Source of the DNA: Herbaspirillum sp. AP02
GTDB lineage: Bacteria > Pseudomonadota > Gammaproteobacteria > Burkholderiales > Burkholderiaceae_D
Length of the DNA stretch: 64,000 bases
Direction: 5' to 3'
Assembly (NCBI RefSeq): GCF_015767275.1
Contig: NZ_JADWMY010000007.1
Coordinates: forward strand, 186,001 to 250,000
Shown here piece after piece: positions 21,133 through 30,089 of the stretch (position 1 is the first letter of the stretch; each line of letters starts with the position of its first letter). The notes beneath the pieces are model-generated. The model was not told the origin of the DNA. It searched no databases and saw only the letters and a list, made by a program, of their open reading frames with translations. A program made the translations under genes and the position numbers.

Positions 21133-21168
21133 AAACCGGTCTGGACCGACCGTGGACCGACCGGTTTT
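21133..21168 (-). terminator. Terminator-like hairpin inside the metH leader
   Basis: On the minus strand AAACCGGTC pairs with GACCGGTTT and is followed by seven T, all located between the -10 box (21190-21195) and the metH start. The loop contains a tandem 10-nt repeat GGTCGGTCCA. Position suggests transcription attenuation of metH, though the A/T runs make it potentially bidirectional. Confidence 0.65.
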
Positions 21169-21189
21169 ACAGGCAAAAATGAGAGCCAG

Positions 21190-21195
21190 ATTATA
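21190..21195 (-). promoter_or_regulatory. -10 box of the metH promoter
   Basis: A perfect TATAAT on the minus strand would place the transcription start near 21183 and give a ~124-nt leader that includes the terminator-like hairpin. No clear TTGACA is found at the expected distance, so activation may be needed. Confidence 0.5.
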
Positions 21196-21273
21196 CGCGA
21201 AAGCGCCCTACCACCCCGCGCCGGCCGGCCTTTGCGGCTGGATTTGCTTGCAATCCATTAACTGTTGACAAAG

Positions 21274-21858
21274 ATGACAGCGCATCGCCCCATTCTTATC
21301 CTGACCGCCCTGGAAAGCGAACTCCAGGCCGCCGACGCGCCTGCTGGCGTGGAGCTGCTCTATTGCGGCGTCGGCAAGGTCAATGCCGCGCTGCACGCCA
21401 CCCGGGCCATCCTGGAACGACAACCGCGCCTGGTGATCAACTTCGGCACGGCTGGCAAGATCGATCCCTTGCATGACGGTCTGCTGGAGGTGGCGGCGGT
21501 GATCCAGCGCGACATGGCGGCCATGCCGCTGGCGCCACGTGGCGTGACGCCGCTGATGAACCAGGAGCAACAGCCGCCGCGCCTGGAATCCGGCCACCCC
21601 GGCGTGCTGTGCGGCACCGGGGACAGCTTCGTCACTGCAGCCGATGACTGGCTGGTGGCGCAGGGCGTCGATCTGGTAGACATGGAGTTGTTTGCCATTG
21701 CCCGCGTCTGCCACCATTTCGGGCTGCCCTGGCGGGCCTTCAAGTTCGTCACCGACGGCGCCGACGACGATGCCGCCGATGACTGGCAAGCCCGCGTCCA
21801 TCTGGGTGCGGAGCTGTTCTGGCGGCATCTGCCGCACGTGCTCAAGCAATACGCCTGA
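21274..21858 (+). CDS. Nucleosidase/phosphorylase superfamily protein (MTA/SAH nucleosidase-like)
   Basis: A 194-residue protein of the purine nucleoside phosphorylase/nucleosidase fold. The N-terminal ILTALESELQA and YCGVGKVNAALHATRAIL segments, the VDMELFAIARVC motif with the ribose-binding Met-Glu and catalytic FVTDGAD aspartate fit 5'-methylthioadenosine/S-adenosylhomocysteine nucleosidases, but it is ~35 residues shorter than E. coli MtnN. ATG 21274 is preferred to the TTG nine nt earlier. Divergence from metH supports a role in splitting S-adenosylhomocysteine or methylthioadenosine. It could instead cleave another purine nucleoside. Confidence 0.8.
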   Translation: MTAHRPILILTALESELQAADAPAGVELLYCGVGKVNAALHATRAILERQPRLVINFGTAGKIDPLHDGLLEVAAVIQRDMAAMPLAPRGVTPLMNQEQQPPRLESGHPGVLCGTGDSFVTAADDWLVAQGVDLVDMELFAIARVCHHFGLPWRAFKFVTDGADDDAADDWQARVHLGAELFWRHLPHVLKQYA

Positions 21859-21875
21859 GCGCACCCGCTCAGGCG
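21852..21875. terminator. Shared hairpin at the convergent 3' ends of the nucleosidase gene and fmt
   Basis: CGCCTGAGCG and CGCTCAGGCG form a perfect 10-bp stem with a CACC loop. The stem contains the TGA stops of both convergent genes. It lacks a T-run, but is placed to end or protect both transcripts. Confidence 0.55.
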
Positions 21876-22822
21876 AAGCGGCCGCCTTCCAGCGGGAAAC
21901 CCTTCAGGAATTCCGCCGCCGGCAGGCGCTTGCCGCCGGGCTTCTGCAATTCGGTCAGCAGCAGCGCGCCTTCGCCGCAGGCCACCACGATCCCGCCCTG
22001 GGCATCAGCCGACAACACCTGGCCGGGTTCGCCCTGCTGCACCACGGTCACCGGACGCGCCTGCCACAGCTTGACCACGGTGTCGCCAAAGCGGCCGGTG
22101 GCGCCGGGGAAAGGATTGAAGGCGCGGATGCGGCGCGCCAGTTGCTCTGCGCTCTGGCTGAAGTCCAGAGCAGCCTCTTCCTTGGCGATCTTGGCGGCGT
22201 AGTTGGCGCCCTCTTCCGGTTGCGGCGTGGCCGGCAATGCGCCGCGCTCCAGCTTCTCCATGGCTTCCACGATCATCCGGCCGCCCAGCGCGGCGAGCTT
22301 GTCATGCAGGCTGCCGGTGGTGTCATCGTCAGTGATGGGCAGGCTTTCGATCAACATCATCGGGCCGGTATCCAGTCCTTCTTCCATCTGCATGATGGTG
22401 ATGCCGGTCTCGGTGTCGCCGGCCTCGATGGCGCGGTGGATGGGGGCGGCGCCGCGCCAGCGCGGCAGGAGCGAGCCGTGGATGTTGATGCAGCCGTAAC
22501 GCGGGATGTCGAGCACGCTGCGCGGCAGGATCAGGCCGTAGGCGGCCACCACCATCACGTCATGCGGAGTCGATTGCAGCAGCACATGCGCTTCCTGCGC
22601 GACCTCGGGGTACTTGCCGTTCAGGCGCAGCGAGACGGGCTGCGCCACCGGCGTGCCGTGCTTCAACGCGCATTGCTTGACCGGCGAGGCCTGCAGCTGC
22701 ATGCCGCGTCCGGCGGGGCGGTCAGGCTGGGTCAGGACCAGGGTGATCTCGTGACCGGCGGCGTAGAGGGCTTCGAGGGCGACGGCGGCAAATTCCGGCG
22801 TGCCGGCGAAAATGATCTTCAT
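21869..22822 (-). CDS. fmt: Methionyl-tRNA formyltransferase
   Basis: Fmt formylates initiator Met-tRNA using 10-formyltetrahydrofolate. The 317-residue protein starts [16 protein letters not shown], contains [18 protein letters not shown], the catalytic Asn-His-Asp region with [20 protein letters not shown] (about residues 106-125) and the C-terminal OB-like domain. ATG 22822 is the family start; in-frame codons upstream are part of the gap after the SDR gene. It follows the SDR gene by 43 nt on the same strand; the usual neighbour def is absent. Confidence 0.96.
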   Translation of the reverse strand: MKIIFAGTPEFAAVALEALYAAGHEITLVLTQPDRPAGRGMQLQASPVKQCALKHGTPVAQPVSLRLNGKYPEVAQEAHVLLQSTPHDVMVVAAYGLILPRSVLDIPRYGCINIHGSLLPRWRGAAPIHRAIEAGDTETGITIMQMEEGLDTGPMMLIESLPITDDDTTGSLHDKLAALGGRMIVEAMEKLERGALPATPQPEEGANYAAKIAKEEAALDFSQSAEQLARRIRAFNPFPGATGRFGDTVVKLWQARPVTVVQQGEPGQVLSADAQGGIVVACGEGALLLTELQKPGGKRLPAAEFLKGFPLEGGRFA

Positions 22823-22865
22823 GAAAAACTCCAGACGCGGCGCTGGGCGCCGCTGGGTCGGGTTG

Positions 22866-23672
22866 TTAGAGATTGCGGGGCTTGTGCGGGGCGCGGGCGA
22901 AGGCCATATCGTACAACCAGTTCGGCAACAGTCTGAGCAACTTGGCCACCACCCCCATCTGCCAGGGAATGACACGGTAGCTGACACCTTCGGCGATGCT
23001 CTGTACGGCGCGTTCGGCGAAGCGTTCCACCGGCATCAGGAAGGGCATGCGATAGGTGTTCACGCGGGTCATGGGGGTGTCGATGTAGCCGGGCGCAATG
23101 GTCACGACCTTGATGCCGGAAGCGCGCAATTCCACCCGCAGCGATTCGCAGTAGCTGATCACGGCAGCCTTGGAGGCGCTGTAGGCCTCGGCACCGGGCA
23201 GGCCACGGATACCGGCCACGCTGCCGATGCCGACCAGGCGGCAGCGGCGACGCTGTGCCTCGGGTTGTGCTTTCATGCGCGCCACGAAGGGCGTGAAGGT
23301 GGCAAAGGTGGCGGTGACATTGACGGCCAGGATGCGCTCGAAGGCGCGCAGGTCTTCCTGGTATTCGGTGAGCGTTCCTTGGGAGATGCCGGCGTTGGCG
23401 ATGACCACATCGGCGCCACCGAACTCGGTCATGAAAGACTCTGCGGCAGTGGCCAGGGCGGCATGATCGGTGACATCAAGCGCATACACGCGATGCCGTT
23501 CAGGATGCGGCAGGCTGGCGCGCAAGGCGTCCAGCTCGGCGCCACGCCGTGCCACCAGCCCCAGGACCGCGCCACGCTGTGCATAGGCGCGCGCCAGGGC
23601 CATGCCGATGCCGCTGGAAGCTCCGGTCAGGAAGACGCGTTCCTGGGCTGCGACGACGGGAAGGGTGGCCAT
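22866..23672 (-). CDS. SDR family oxidoreductase
   Basis: A 268-residue classical short-chain dehydrogenase. The NAD(P)-binding motif [11 protein letters not shown] is near residues 18-28, the NAG motif reads IANAGIS, and the catalytic Tyr and Lys stand in YSASKAAV; a C-terminal hydrophobic/basic segment ([15 protein letters not shown]) could attach to membrane. The ATG at 23672 has a good AGGAG at 5-nt spacing; codons further upstream are unlikely. It lies between dsbA and fmt. Related proteins act on lipids or hydroxy compounds, but substrate is unknown. Confidence 0.9.
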   Translation of the reverse strand: MATLPVVAAQERVFLTGASSGIGMALARAYAQRGAVLGLVARRGAELDALRASLPHPERHRVYALDVTDHAALATAAESFMTEFGGADVVIANAGISQGTLTEYQEDLRAFERILAVNVTATFATFTPFVARMKAQPEAQRRRCRLVGIGSVAGIRGLPGAEAYSASKAAVISYCESLRVELRASGIKVVTIAPGYIDTPMTRVNTYRMPFLMPVERFAERAVQSIAEGVSYRVIPWQMGVVAKLLRLLPNWLYDMAFARAPHKPRNL

Positions 23673-23734
23673 GCCGGCTCCTGGGGGAATGTGAAGGGTT
23701 GCGACGAGGCGGACATGCCCGGGCTCAAATGACA

Positions 23735-23764
23735 ACGGTCCGCGGCCTTGCGGACGCGGACCGT
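23735..23764 (-). terminator. Hairpin between dsbA and the SDR gene
   Basis: ACGGTCCGCG and CGCGGACCGT form a perfect 10-bp stem, 17 nt beyond the dsbA stop. There is no T-run, so termination efficiency is uncertain. Confidence 0.5.
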
Positions 23765-23780
23765 GCAGGACAGGTGAAGC

Positions 23781-24488
23781 TTACTTCTTTTTGGCTGCAG
23801 CGCCGCCAGCAGCCTTCTCGGCCGCCACCTTGGCCACCAGGTGATCCATCACCTGCAGGGCAGCGGCCTGCTGCATCGACTCGGGCTGGTTGGCCAGGGC
23901 CACGCCGACCACGGCCGGCGAGGTCACGTAACGACCGTCGATGGCGATCATGGGCACGCCGTCGACCTTGTAGGCTTCCTGCAGCTGGGCGGCACGGCGG
24001 GCCTTGGTCTGCACGCCGAAGGAGTTGTACAGGTCGAGGAATTTCTGTTTGTCGATACCCGCCTTCTCGATGTAGGCCAGGATGGTCTTGTCGGTGTTGA
24101 TGCGCTGGTTCTCGACGTGGATGGCGTGGAAGATCTTGGGGGTCAGCTCATCCGCCTTGCCCATCGCTTCCAGCGTGTAGTACAGCTTCTGCTGCGGCAC
24201 GAAGCTGTCGCGGAAGGCCACCGGCACCTTCTTGAAGTTGATCTTGTCGCCCTGCTTCTTGACCCAGGCGGTCAGCGAGGGGTCCCATGCGGCGCAGTGC
24301 GGGCAGTCGAACCAGAAGAATTCGGTGACCTCGACCTTGTTGCCGGAGTCGGTCGGCTGGGCCTGTTCCAGCACGCGGTAGTCGCTGCCCACTTGCGGAT
24401 TGGCCGGCGAGGCCGAGGCGCCGACGCTGGCGGTGAAGGCCAGTACGCCAAAGCTGACGGCTGCCAGCAGCTTTTGATGGAAACGCAT
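23781..24488 (-). CDS. dsbA: Thiol:disulfide interchange protein DsbA
   Basis: A 235-residue periplasmic oxidoreductase with an N-terminal signal peptide (MRFHQKLLAAVSFGVLAF... cleaved near ASA) and the thioredoxin-fold active site FDCPHC, the CPHC dithiol characteristic of DsbA. The cis-proline loop reads VDGVPMIAID. It introduces disulfides into exported proteins. The tail ends in an Ala/Lys-rich stretch. ATG 24488 follows a GAGAGGG box and directly begins the signal peptide. It is downstream of the SPOR-domain gene on the same strand. Confidence 0.96.
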   Translation of the reverse strand: MRFHQKLLAAVSFGVLAFTASVGASASPANPQVGSDYRVLEQAQPTDSGNKVEVTEFFWFDCPHCAAWDPSLTAWVKKQGDKINFKKVPVAFRDSFVPQQKLYYTLEAMGKADELTPKIFHAIHVENQRINTDKTILAYIEKAGIDKQKFLDLYNSFGVQTKARRAAQLQEAYKVDGVPMIAIDGRYVTSPAVVGVALANQPESMQQAAALQVMDHLVAKVAAEKAAGGAAAKKK

Positions 24489-24596
24489 GGTATTACCCTC
24501 TCTGATGGATAGTCGTTTGGAACCGGCCTGTGCGCCGGTCTGCACCCGATGCCGGGCGGTCATCCCTTGCCGCCGGCAGCGTCGGTGCGCTGTGGA

Positions 24597-25253
24597 TTAC
24601 TTGGGAATGCGCACGATGGCGGCATCGACCCCGTTATCGGACAGCTTGCTGCGCGTGCGGTTCATCGCCTCGGCATGGTCGAAGGGACCGATGCGTACGC
24701 GATAGAGCACGCCGCTGTCAGCGGTACGTTCGGTAACGCGGGCTTCGAAACCGAGCAGGGCCAGCTTGGCGCGGGCGCTTTCGGCATCGGCCTGGTCACG
24801 GAAGGCGCCAGTCTGCAGGAAGTAGGTCCACTTGTCGTCGTTGCTGTCGTTCTTGGAGGCGGACGGCGCGGCGGCAGACGGCTTGGCGTCCGCAGTCCTG
24901 GTGTCAGGCTGCTTGGCCGGCGGGGTCGCGGCCTGCGGTACCGGAGCCACTGGCGGCACCGGCTGGGCAGCGGCGGTATTGGGCGGCACCGGGGTCTGCG
25001 ACTGCTGCTGGTCGCGCGCAGCCTCGCGGGCGATGTCGCGGTTACCGTAGAGCGGACGGTTGGGATCGGCCGCCTGGGCCGGGGTCGGATCGGCCCGTTC
25101 GGGGCGAACCACCTTGTTGACGAAGGGGATGGGCGACTTGGTGATCATCAGGGCTACGCCCACGGCGATGCCCAGGCCGACGATCAAACCCAGGATCAGG
25201 CCGAGCAGCGTACCGCCGGCCTGCTTGTGATGTTTCGCGTTCAACGGTTTCAC
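24597..25253 (-). CDS. SPOR domain-containing protein (FtsN-like)
   Basis: A 218-residue single-pass protein: a short cytoplasmic N-terminus, one membrane helix at about 15-38 (GGTLLGLILGLIVGLGIAVG), a long Pro/Ala-rich periplasmic linker and a C-terminal SPOR domain (about 142-218, FLQTGAFRDQADAESARAKL and YRVRIGPFDHAEAMNR). SPOR domains bind denuded septal peptidoglycan, so it may act in cell division like FtsN. It starts 20 nt after the argS stop and precedes dsbA, an argS-ftsN-dsbA order common in betaproteobacteria. Confidence 0.9.
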   Translation of the reverse strand: MKPLNAKHHKQAGGTLLGLILGLIVGLGIAVGVALMITKSPIPFVNKVVRPERADPTPAQAADPNRPLYGNRDIAREAARDQQQSQTPVPPNTAAAQPVPPVAPVPQAATPPAKQPDTRTADAKPSAAAPSASKNDSNDDKWTYFLQTGAFRDQADAESARAKLALLGFEARVTERTADSGVLYRVRIGPFDHAEAMNRTRSKLSDNGVDAAIVRIPK

Positions 25254-25273
25254 GTTTCTCTTTAGCTGCTTGT

Positions 25274-27007
25274 TTACATTCTGGCCGGAGCCGATACGCC
25301 CAACAGGGCCAGGCCGTTGCGCAGTACCTGACGGGTGGCGGACAACAGCGCCAGGCGTGCGGTCCTGGTTGGGACATCGTCGACCAGCACGCGTTCCGCA
25401 TTGTAGTAGCTATGCAGTTCGCCTGCCAGATCGCGCAGGTAGAAGGCGACCTGGTGCGGTCCCAGCTCCTGCAGGGCATGCGCCAGCATCTCCGGGTATT
25501 CGGCCAGCTTGGCCAGCAGGGTCGCTTCACGCGGCGCGGTCAGCAGCGACAGGTCGGTCACGTCCTTGAGCTCATCCTCGTTGCCACCCCACTTGCCCAG
25601 CACGGTGCAGATGCGGGCATGGGCGTATTGCACGTAGTAGACCGGGTTTTCGTCGGACTGGGCCAGGGCCAGGTCGACGTCGAAGACGAACTCGGTATCG
25701 GCCTTGCGCGAGATGAGGAAGAAGCGCACCGCATCGCGGCCGCGGGTGAGGTCACGTTCCTGGCCTTCGACGGCCTCGCCGGCCGACCATTCGATCAGGT
25801 CACGCAGGGTGACGTAGGAACCGGCGCGCTTGGAGATCTTGACCTCTTCGCCGTTGCGCATGACGGTGACCATCTTGTGCAGCACGTAGTCGGGGTAGCC
25901 CTGCGGGATACCCACGCCGGCTGCCTGCAGGCCGGCGCGCACGCGGGCAATGGTGCCGTGGTGGTCGCTGCCCTGGATATTGATGACCTTGCCGTAGCCA
26001 CGTTGCCACTTGTTGATATGGTAGGCGACGTCGGGCACGAAGTAGGTATAGGTGCCATCGGTCTTCTTCATGACGCGATCCTTGTCGTCGCCATAATCGG
26101 TGGTGCGCAGCCACAGCGCGCCATCCTGCTCGTAGGTCTTGCCAGCCTTGACCAGCGCGTCCACGGCGGCGGCCACCTTGCCGTCGGCATAGAGCGAGGA
26201 CTCCAGGTAGTAGTTGTCGAACTTCACGCCGAAGGCCTGCAGGTCCAGGTCCTGCTCATGACGCAGGTAGGCGACGGCGAAGCGGCGGATCGATTCGATG
26301 TCGTCGACATCGCCGCTGCCGGTGACGGGTTCGCCATCGCTGGCGGCGACAGTCTTCTTGCCCAGGAAGTCACGCGCGATGTCGGCGATGTAGTCGCCGT
26401 TGTAGGCCGATTCCGGCCATTGGGCATCGCCCGGCTTGAAGCCGCGGGCGCGCGCCTGCACCGAGGTGGCCAGGGTGGCGATCTGCACGCCGGCATCGTT
26501 GTAGTAGAACTCGCGCAGCACATCGTAGCCCTGCACGTCCAGCAGCGACGACAACGCGTCGCCCAGCGCGCCCTGACGACCGTGTCCCACGTGCAGCGGA
26601 CCGGTGGGGTTGGCGGAGACGAACTCGACCAGCACCTTCTGGCCCGCGCCTGCGGACCCACGGCCGAACGCCTCGCCCTGTTCGTGGATCGCCTTCACCA
26701 CCGCCTGCTTGGCGGCAGCCGCCACGCGCAGGTTGATGAAGCCGGGGCCGGCGATCTCAACCGATTCCACCAGGCCTTCGCGGGCCGGGTCGGCCATCAC
26801 GGCAGCCACGATGGCTTGCGCCAGTTCACGCGGGTTCTTCTTGAGCGGCTTGGCCAGTTGCATGGCGACGTTGCAGGCGATGTCGCCGTGCGAGGCGTCG
26901 CGCGGGCGCTCCAGGGTGATGGTCGGCGTCAGGCCGCTGTCGGCCAGCAGCGGCTGCAGGGCGGACGAGAACAGGTCGGAGATGCGTTGTTTCTGTTGTG
27001 CGAGCAT
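25274..27007 (-). CDS. argS: Arginyl-tRNA synthetase
   Basis: ArgRS, 577 residues, class I synthetase. The N-terminal additional domain (1-100) precedes the HIGH-equivalent HVGHGR within [17 protein letters not shown] (about 130-146) and the KMSKS-equivalent region [12 protein letters not shown], followed by the helical anticodon-binding domain that ends in the typical [13 protein letters not shown]. It precedes the SPOR gene by 20 nt and lies 207 nt downstream of priA on the same strand. Confidence 0.97.
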   Translation of the reverse strand: MLAQQKQRISDLFSSALQPLLADSGLTPTITLERPRDASHGDIACNVAMQLAKPLKKNPRELAQAIVAAVMADPAREGLVESVEIAGPGFINLRVAAAAKQAVVKAIHEQGEAFGRGSAGAGQKVLVEFVSANPTGPLHVGHGRQGALGDALSSLLDVQGYDVLREFYYNDAGVQIATLATSVQARARGFKPGDAQWPESAYNGDYIADIARDFLGKKTVAASDGEPVTGSGDVDDIESIRRFAVAYLRHEQDLDLQAFGVKFDNYYLESSLYADGKVAAAVDALVKAGKTYEQDGALWLRTTDYGDDKDRVMKKTDGTYTYFVPDVAYHINKWQRGYGKVINIQGSDHHGTIARVRAGLQAAGVGIPQGYPDYVLHKMVTVMRNGEEVKISKRAGSYVTLRDLIEWSAGEAVEGQERDLTRGRDAVRFFLISRKADTEFVFDVDLALAQSDENPVYYVQYAHARICTVLGKWGGNEDELKDVTDLSLLTAPREATLLAKLAEYPEMLAHALQELGPHQVAFYLRDLAGELHSYYNAERVLVDDVPTRTARLALLSATRQVLRNGLALLGVSAPARM

Positions 27008-27194
27008 GGGAATGAGGGGTAAAGCGGAAGCGGCCGTGGCGCTGGAGCGGCTGTGAGGCGCCGCGCGGAGGGATCGCTTGCAATTGGTTGAGCAGCCGAG
27101 ATTATACCGGCTAGGCGTACCGTGTTGGCTGCATGAACAAGCGGCTTGCGTGCAGTCCGGCGCCCTGCCGAGGCAAAGATGCCGTAATCACAAC

Positions 27195-27212
27195 AAAAAT
27201 CGGCCCGGGCCG
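27195..27212 (-). terminator. Weak terminator after priA
   Basis: A 12-nt perfect GC palindrome CGGCCCGGGCCG directly after the priA stop is followed on the minus strand by ATTTTTG. The stem would be only four pairs with a 4-nt loop, so termination is uncertain. Confidence 0.4.
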
Positions 27213-27214
27213 TC

Positions 27215-29371
27215 TCAGATATCGACCGGATCGACTTCCAGCGACCAGCGCGCGCGGGTCTTCATCTGCCGCAACAAGGCCAGCCATTCCTTGAGGAAAG
27301 CCTGCAGTGTCGGACGCGAGGGACATTCGATCAGCAATTGGGCGCGCTCGACATTGGCCACCCGCATCATGGTCATCGGGATCGGTTCATTGATGGTGAT
27401 GGCCGGGGCGTCCAGCAAGCTGGCCGCTTCCTTCAGAAAACCCATGGCGATCTCCAGTTCGCGACCTTCGGCGCGCAACAGCGCCTGGTACATGAAGGGC
27501 GGGAAATAGGCCTGGCGCCGCTCGTCCAGCAATTCACCGGCAAAACCATCGTAGTCGTGGCGGATCACGGCCTGGTACAGCGGGTGATGCGGATAGCGGG
27601 TCTGGATCAGCACCTCGCCCGAACTGCCATCGGCCGACAGCCCGGCGCGGCCGGCGCGGCCGGCCACCTGCATCAGTTGCGCGAACAGGCGCTCGCTGGC
27701 GCGATAGTCGTGCGAGAACAGGGCGGTATCGGGATTGAGCACGCCCACCAGGGTGAGCTTTTTGAAATCATGCCCCTTGGCCACCATCTGGGTGCCGATC
27801 AGGATATCGACCTCGCCCCGGTGCACGCTGTCGAAGGCGCTCTGGGCCGAGCCCTTGAGGCGGGTGGAATCGGCATCGATGCGCAGGATGCGGGCCTCGG
27901 GGAAGATGCCATGCAGGCCCTCTTCGACCCGCTGGGTGCCGCGTCCCAACGGTTGCAGATCGACGTTGCCACAGGTCGGGCAGGCGCGTGGAATATGCAG
28001 TTCCAGGCTGCAATGGTGGCAGCGCAGGCGCCGCTCGGGGCGATGCACCACCATGAAGGCATCGCAGCGCATGCAGTTGCTGATCCAGCCGCAGGCGTCA
28101 CAGGCCAGCACCGGCGCATAGCCACGCCGGTTGAGGAACAGCAGCGATTGCTCGCCCTGCTCCAGGCGCTTGCGCACGGCCGCGATCAGGGTCGAGGTGA
28201 GGCCGTCGACGGGCTTGTCGCGCTCCATGTCGATCACCTTGACGCTGGGCAGCACTGCCTGCAGGGCGGCGCGCTGGCGCAGTTCCAGACGGCGATAGCG
28301 GCCGGCCTGGGCGTGCTGCCAGGTTTCCAGCGAGGGCGTGGCCGAACCCAGCACCACCGGGATGCCAAGCTGGTGGGCGCGCCAGACAGCCAGGTCGCGC
28401 GCGGAGTAGCGCAGGCCTTCCTGTTGCTTGTAGGAGGGATCGTGTTCCTCGTCGATGACGATGAGCTTCAGCGACGGCAGCGACGACAGGATCGCCAGCC
28501 GCGTCCCCAGCACGATGTGCGCCTGCCCCAGATGGGCCGCCAGCCAGTTGCGGGCGCGCTCACCCTCGGCCAGGCCGCTGTGCAGGGCGACCACGTTCAG
28601 ATGCGGGAAACGTGCGCGGATATTGCCTTCCAGCTGCGGGGTCAGGTTGATTTCCGGCACCAGTACCAGGATCTGGGCCGGCGCCGGCTGGCCAGGTTCG
28701 GACGGTCCGGCCTGGTCAGCAGCGCGGCGCAGGATGGCGGCGGCCGCCTGCAGGTAGACCTCGGTCTTGCCGCTGCCGGTGACGCCATACAGCAGCAGCG
28801 GCGCGAAACCCTCAGCGCCGGCAATCGCCTCGACCGCCTCCTGCTGGGACGGATTCAGTGGGGGGGCGGCACCCAGTTGCAAGGGGTCCGGCGGCGCATC
28901 GGTAGTCACGGGATCGATGACGGTTTCATCCGCCGTGGCGGCCACCGCCGCCTTTTTCCTCGACCTCGGCTTGGCCTTGGCGGCGGGAGCAAGCCGGCCC
29001 AGAGCCTTGAGTGCCTTGTCCAGCGCCACCGTGGTCAGGGCACGCAGATTCTTGGGCAGGCCTGGCAGCATCACCTCACCCAGCGGACGCTGATAGTAGT
29101 CGGCGGCAAAGCCGCACAGTGCCAGCCAGTGCGCCGACATCGGCGGCAACTGGTGTCGCACGGCGATCACGTCCTTGATCTTGTCGGCCTGCAGCTCGGT
29201 CTGCGCATCCTGCCCGACCACCACGCCGACCGCTTCGCGGCGGCCAAACGGCACCACGACCAATTGGCCGATAGCCGGCAGCGGCTCGTCCGGCGAGGTC
29301 GCCTTCCAGCGGTAATCAAAGACGGTATGCAGGGGCGTGTCGAGCGCAACCTGGAGCAGACGTTGTTCCAC
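27215..29371 (-). CDS. priA: Primosomal replication restart helicase PriA
   Basis: PriA (718 residues) recognises stalled forks and reloads the replicative helicase. The N-terminal 3'-DNA-binding domain (about 1-105, HTVFDYRW, GQLVVVPFG) is followed by the helicase core with Walker A GVTGSGKTEVYL, Walker B VIDEEHDPSYKQ, and a zinc-binding insertion with paired cysteines (CDACGWISNCMRC and CPTCGNVDL). An Ala/Lys/Arg-rich insertion at about 122-150 is unusual. Its start lies 61 nt from the first DnaA box of the adjacent duplicated non-coding region. Confidence 0.96.
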   Translation of the reverse strand: MEQRLLQVALDTPLHTVFDYRWKATSPDEPLPAIGQLVVVPFGRREAVGVVVGQDAQTELQADKIKDVIAVRHQLPPMSAHWLALCGFAADYYQRPLGEVMLPGLPKNLRALTTVALDKALKALGRLAPAAKAKPRSRKKAAVAATADETVIDPVTTDAPPDPLQLGAAPPLNPSQQEAVEAIAGAEGFAPLLLYGVTGSGKTEVYLQAAAAILRRAADQAGPSEPGQPAPAQILVLVPEINLTPQLEGNIRARFPHLNVVALHSGLAEGERARNWLAAHLGQAHIVLGTRLAILSSLPSLKLIVIDEEHDPSYKQQEGLRYSARDLAVWRAHQLGIPVVLGSATPSLETWQHAQAGRYRRLELRQRAALQAVLPSVKVIDMERDKPVDGLTSTLIAAVRKRLEQGEQSLLFLNRRGYAPVLACDACGWISNCMRCDAFMVVHRPERRLRCHHCSLELHIPRACPTCGNVDLQPLGRGTQRVEEGLHGIFPEARILRIDADSTRLKGSAQSAFDSVHRGEVDILIGTQMVAKGHDFKKLTLVGVLNPDTALFSHDYRASERLFAQLMQVAGRAGRAGLSADGSSGEVLIQTRYPHHPLYQAVIRHDYDGFAGELLDERRQAYFPPFMYQALLRAEGRELEIAMGFLKEAASLLDAPAITINEPIPMTMMRVANVERAQLLIECPSRPTLQAFLKEWLALLRQMKTRARWSLEVDPVDI

Positions 29372-29431
29372 GAACTTAATGTAAATCCTGAAAAACCAGG
29401 CTAAGCCCCGGTTTAATCGAAATTTTTCAAC

Positions 29432-29642
29432 CTATCCACAAACCCTGTGGATAACTTTGGGGACAAATGCCTCTTGACATCTGCGCGTGCAGACTGGGTA
29501 TGGCTTGTGGCGCACTGCCCAAATGCAGGGCAAAAAAATAAATCAATAAAATCAATGACTTGCAAATGCCATTCTTCAGGCGGAAAAAAAATTTGCTTAG
29601 CCGCTTTCCGCAGATGCAGCATGCTTTCAATGTGCATAAGTC
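29432..29642. repeat. DnaA/IHF module, copy A
   Basis: Order of elements: box CTATCCACA (+), 5-nt spacer, box TGTGGATAA (-), conserved 25-nt arm to 29479 ending CTCTTGACA, AT-rich tract (29532-29551), IHF-consensus AATCAATGACTTG (29550-29562), and terminal box in AATGTGCATAAGTC (29629-29642). Copy B repeats every element in the same order and near-identical spacing. Confidence 0.8.
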
Positions 29643-29797
29643 CCTTGACGGGGATCAGACGGATAGGTTTTGTCAAGTGCTGGCTGACAAAAAATCACTG
29701 ACATTTTTGCGCATCGCCCTGTCCGACTTGTCCTACAAACTTAAAGTAATTCTTCAAATACTTCGATAAGCGGCGGTTTTGTAAACGCTTTTGCCCA

Positions 29798-30010
29798 TTA
29801 TGCACAGCGCCTGTGGATAACTTTGTTGACAACTGCCTCTTGACAAGCCTGAGAGCTAATACCAGGGCCGTTTACGGACGAACAGCGTTTCCGAAGGGTA
29901 AAAATAAACCCATTAAAATCAATGACTTACAAACGGCGCATTGCGCTCGCCGTGCATATTTCAATAAGTTTGATTCTCAATCAGAAAATGCCGGCGAATG
30001 TGCATAAGTC
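29798..30010. repeat. DnaA/IHF module, copy B
   Basis: Same order as copy A: box TTATGCACA (+), 5-nt spacer, box TGTGGATAA (-), conserved arm to 29845 (31 of 34 positions identical to copy A from the minus-strand box onward), AT-rich tract, IHF-consensus AATCAATGACTTA (29917-29929), terminal box in AATGTGCATAAGTC (29997-30010). Offset from copy A is 366-368 bp. Confidence 0.8.
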
Positions 30011-30089
30011 AGGTCGGACTGGCAAGGATGTGCATATTAACTTATCCAGCCGCACAGATATGAACAGATAGCGACAGATACGCGCACGA

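Larger units (their letters stand above)
29372..30089. other. Gene-free, DnaA-box-rich region between priA and hemE
   Basis: 718 nt without a credible gene. Five exact TTATNCACA boxes are present: 29446-29454 (-), 29631-29639 (-), 29798-29806 (+), 29812-29820 (-), 29999-30007 (-). One-mismatch boxes are at 29432-29440 (+) and 30029-30037 (-). Two matches to the IHF consensus WATCAANNNNTTR lie at 29550-29562 and 29917-29929. AT-rich stretches surround the IHF sites. This resembles an origin or a DnaA titration/reactivation locus; which of these is not determinable from sequence alone. Confidence 0.8.

Noticed and set aside
21060-21273. SAH riboswitch upstream of metH
   Set aside because: The conserved core (GAGGAGCGCUG-like) could not be found; only a terminator hairpin is present.
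27338-29404. A 688-codon plus-strand frame opposite priA, and a similar one (5250-7238) opposite yidC
   Set aside because: Antisense shadows with abnormal composition; the minus-strand genes are clearly real.
29447-30007. Two short plus-strand frames with similar N-termini (29447-29701 and 29813-30007)
   Set aside because: Both begin inside DnaA boxes and resemble each other only because the DNA module is duplicated; no ribosome-binding sites.
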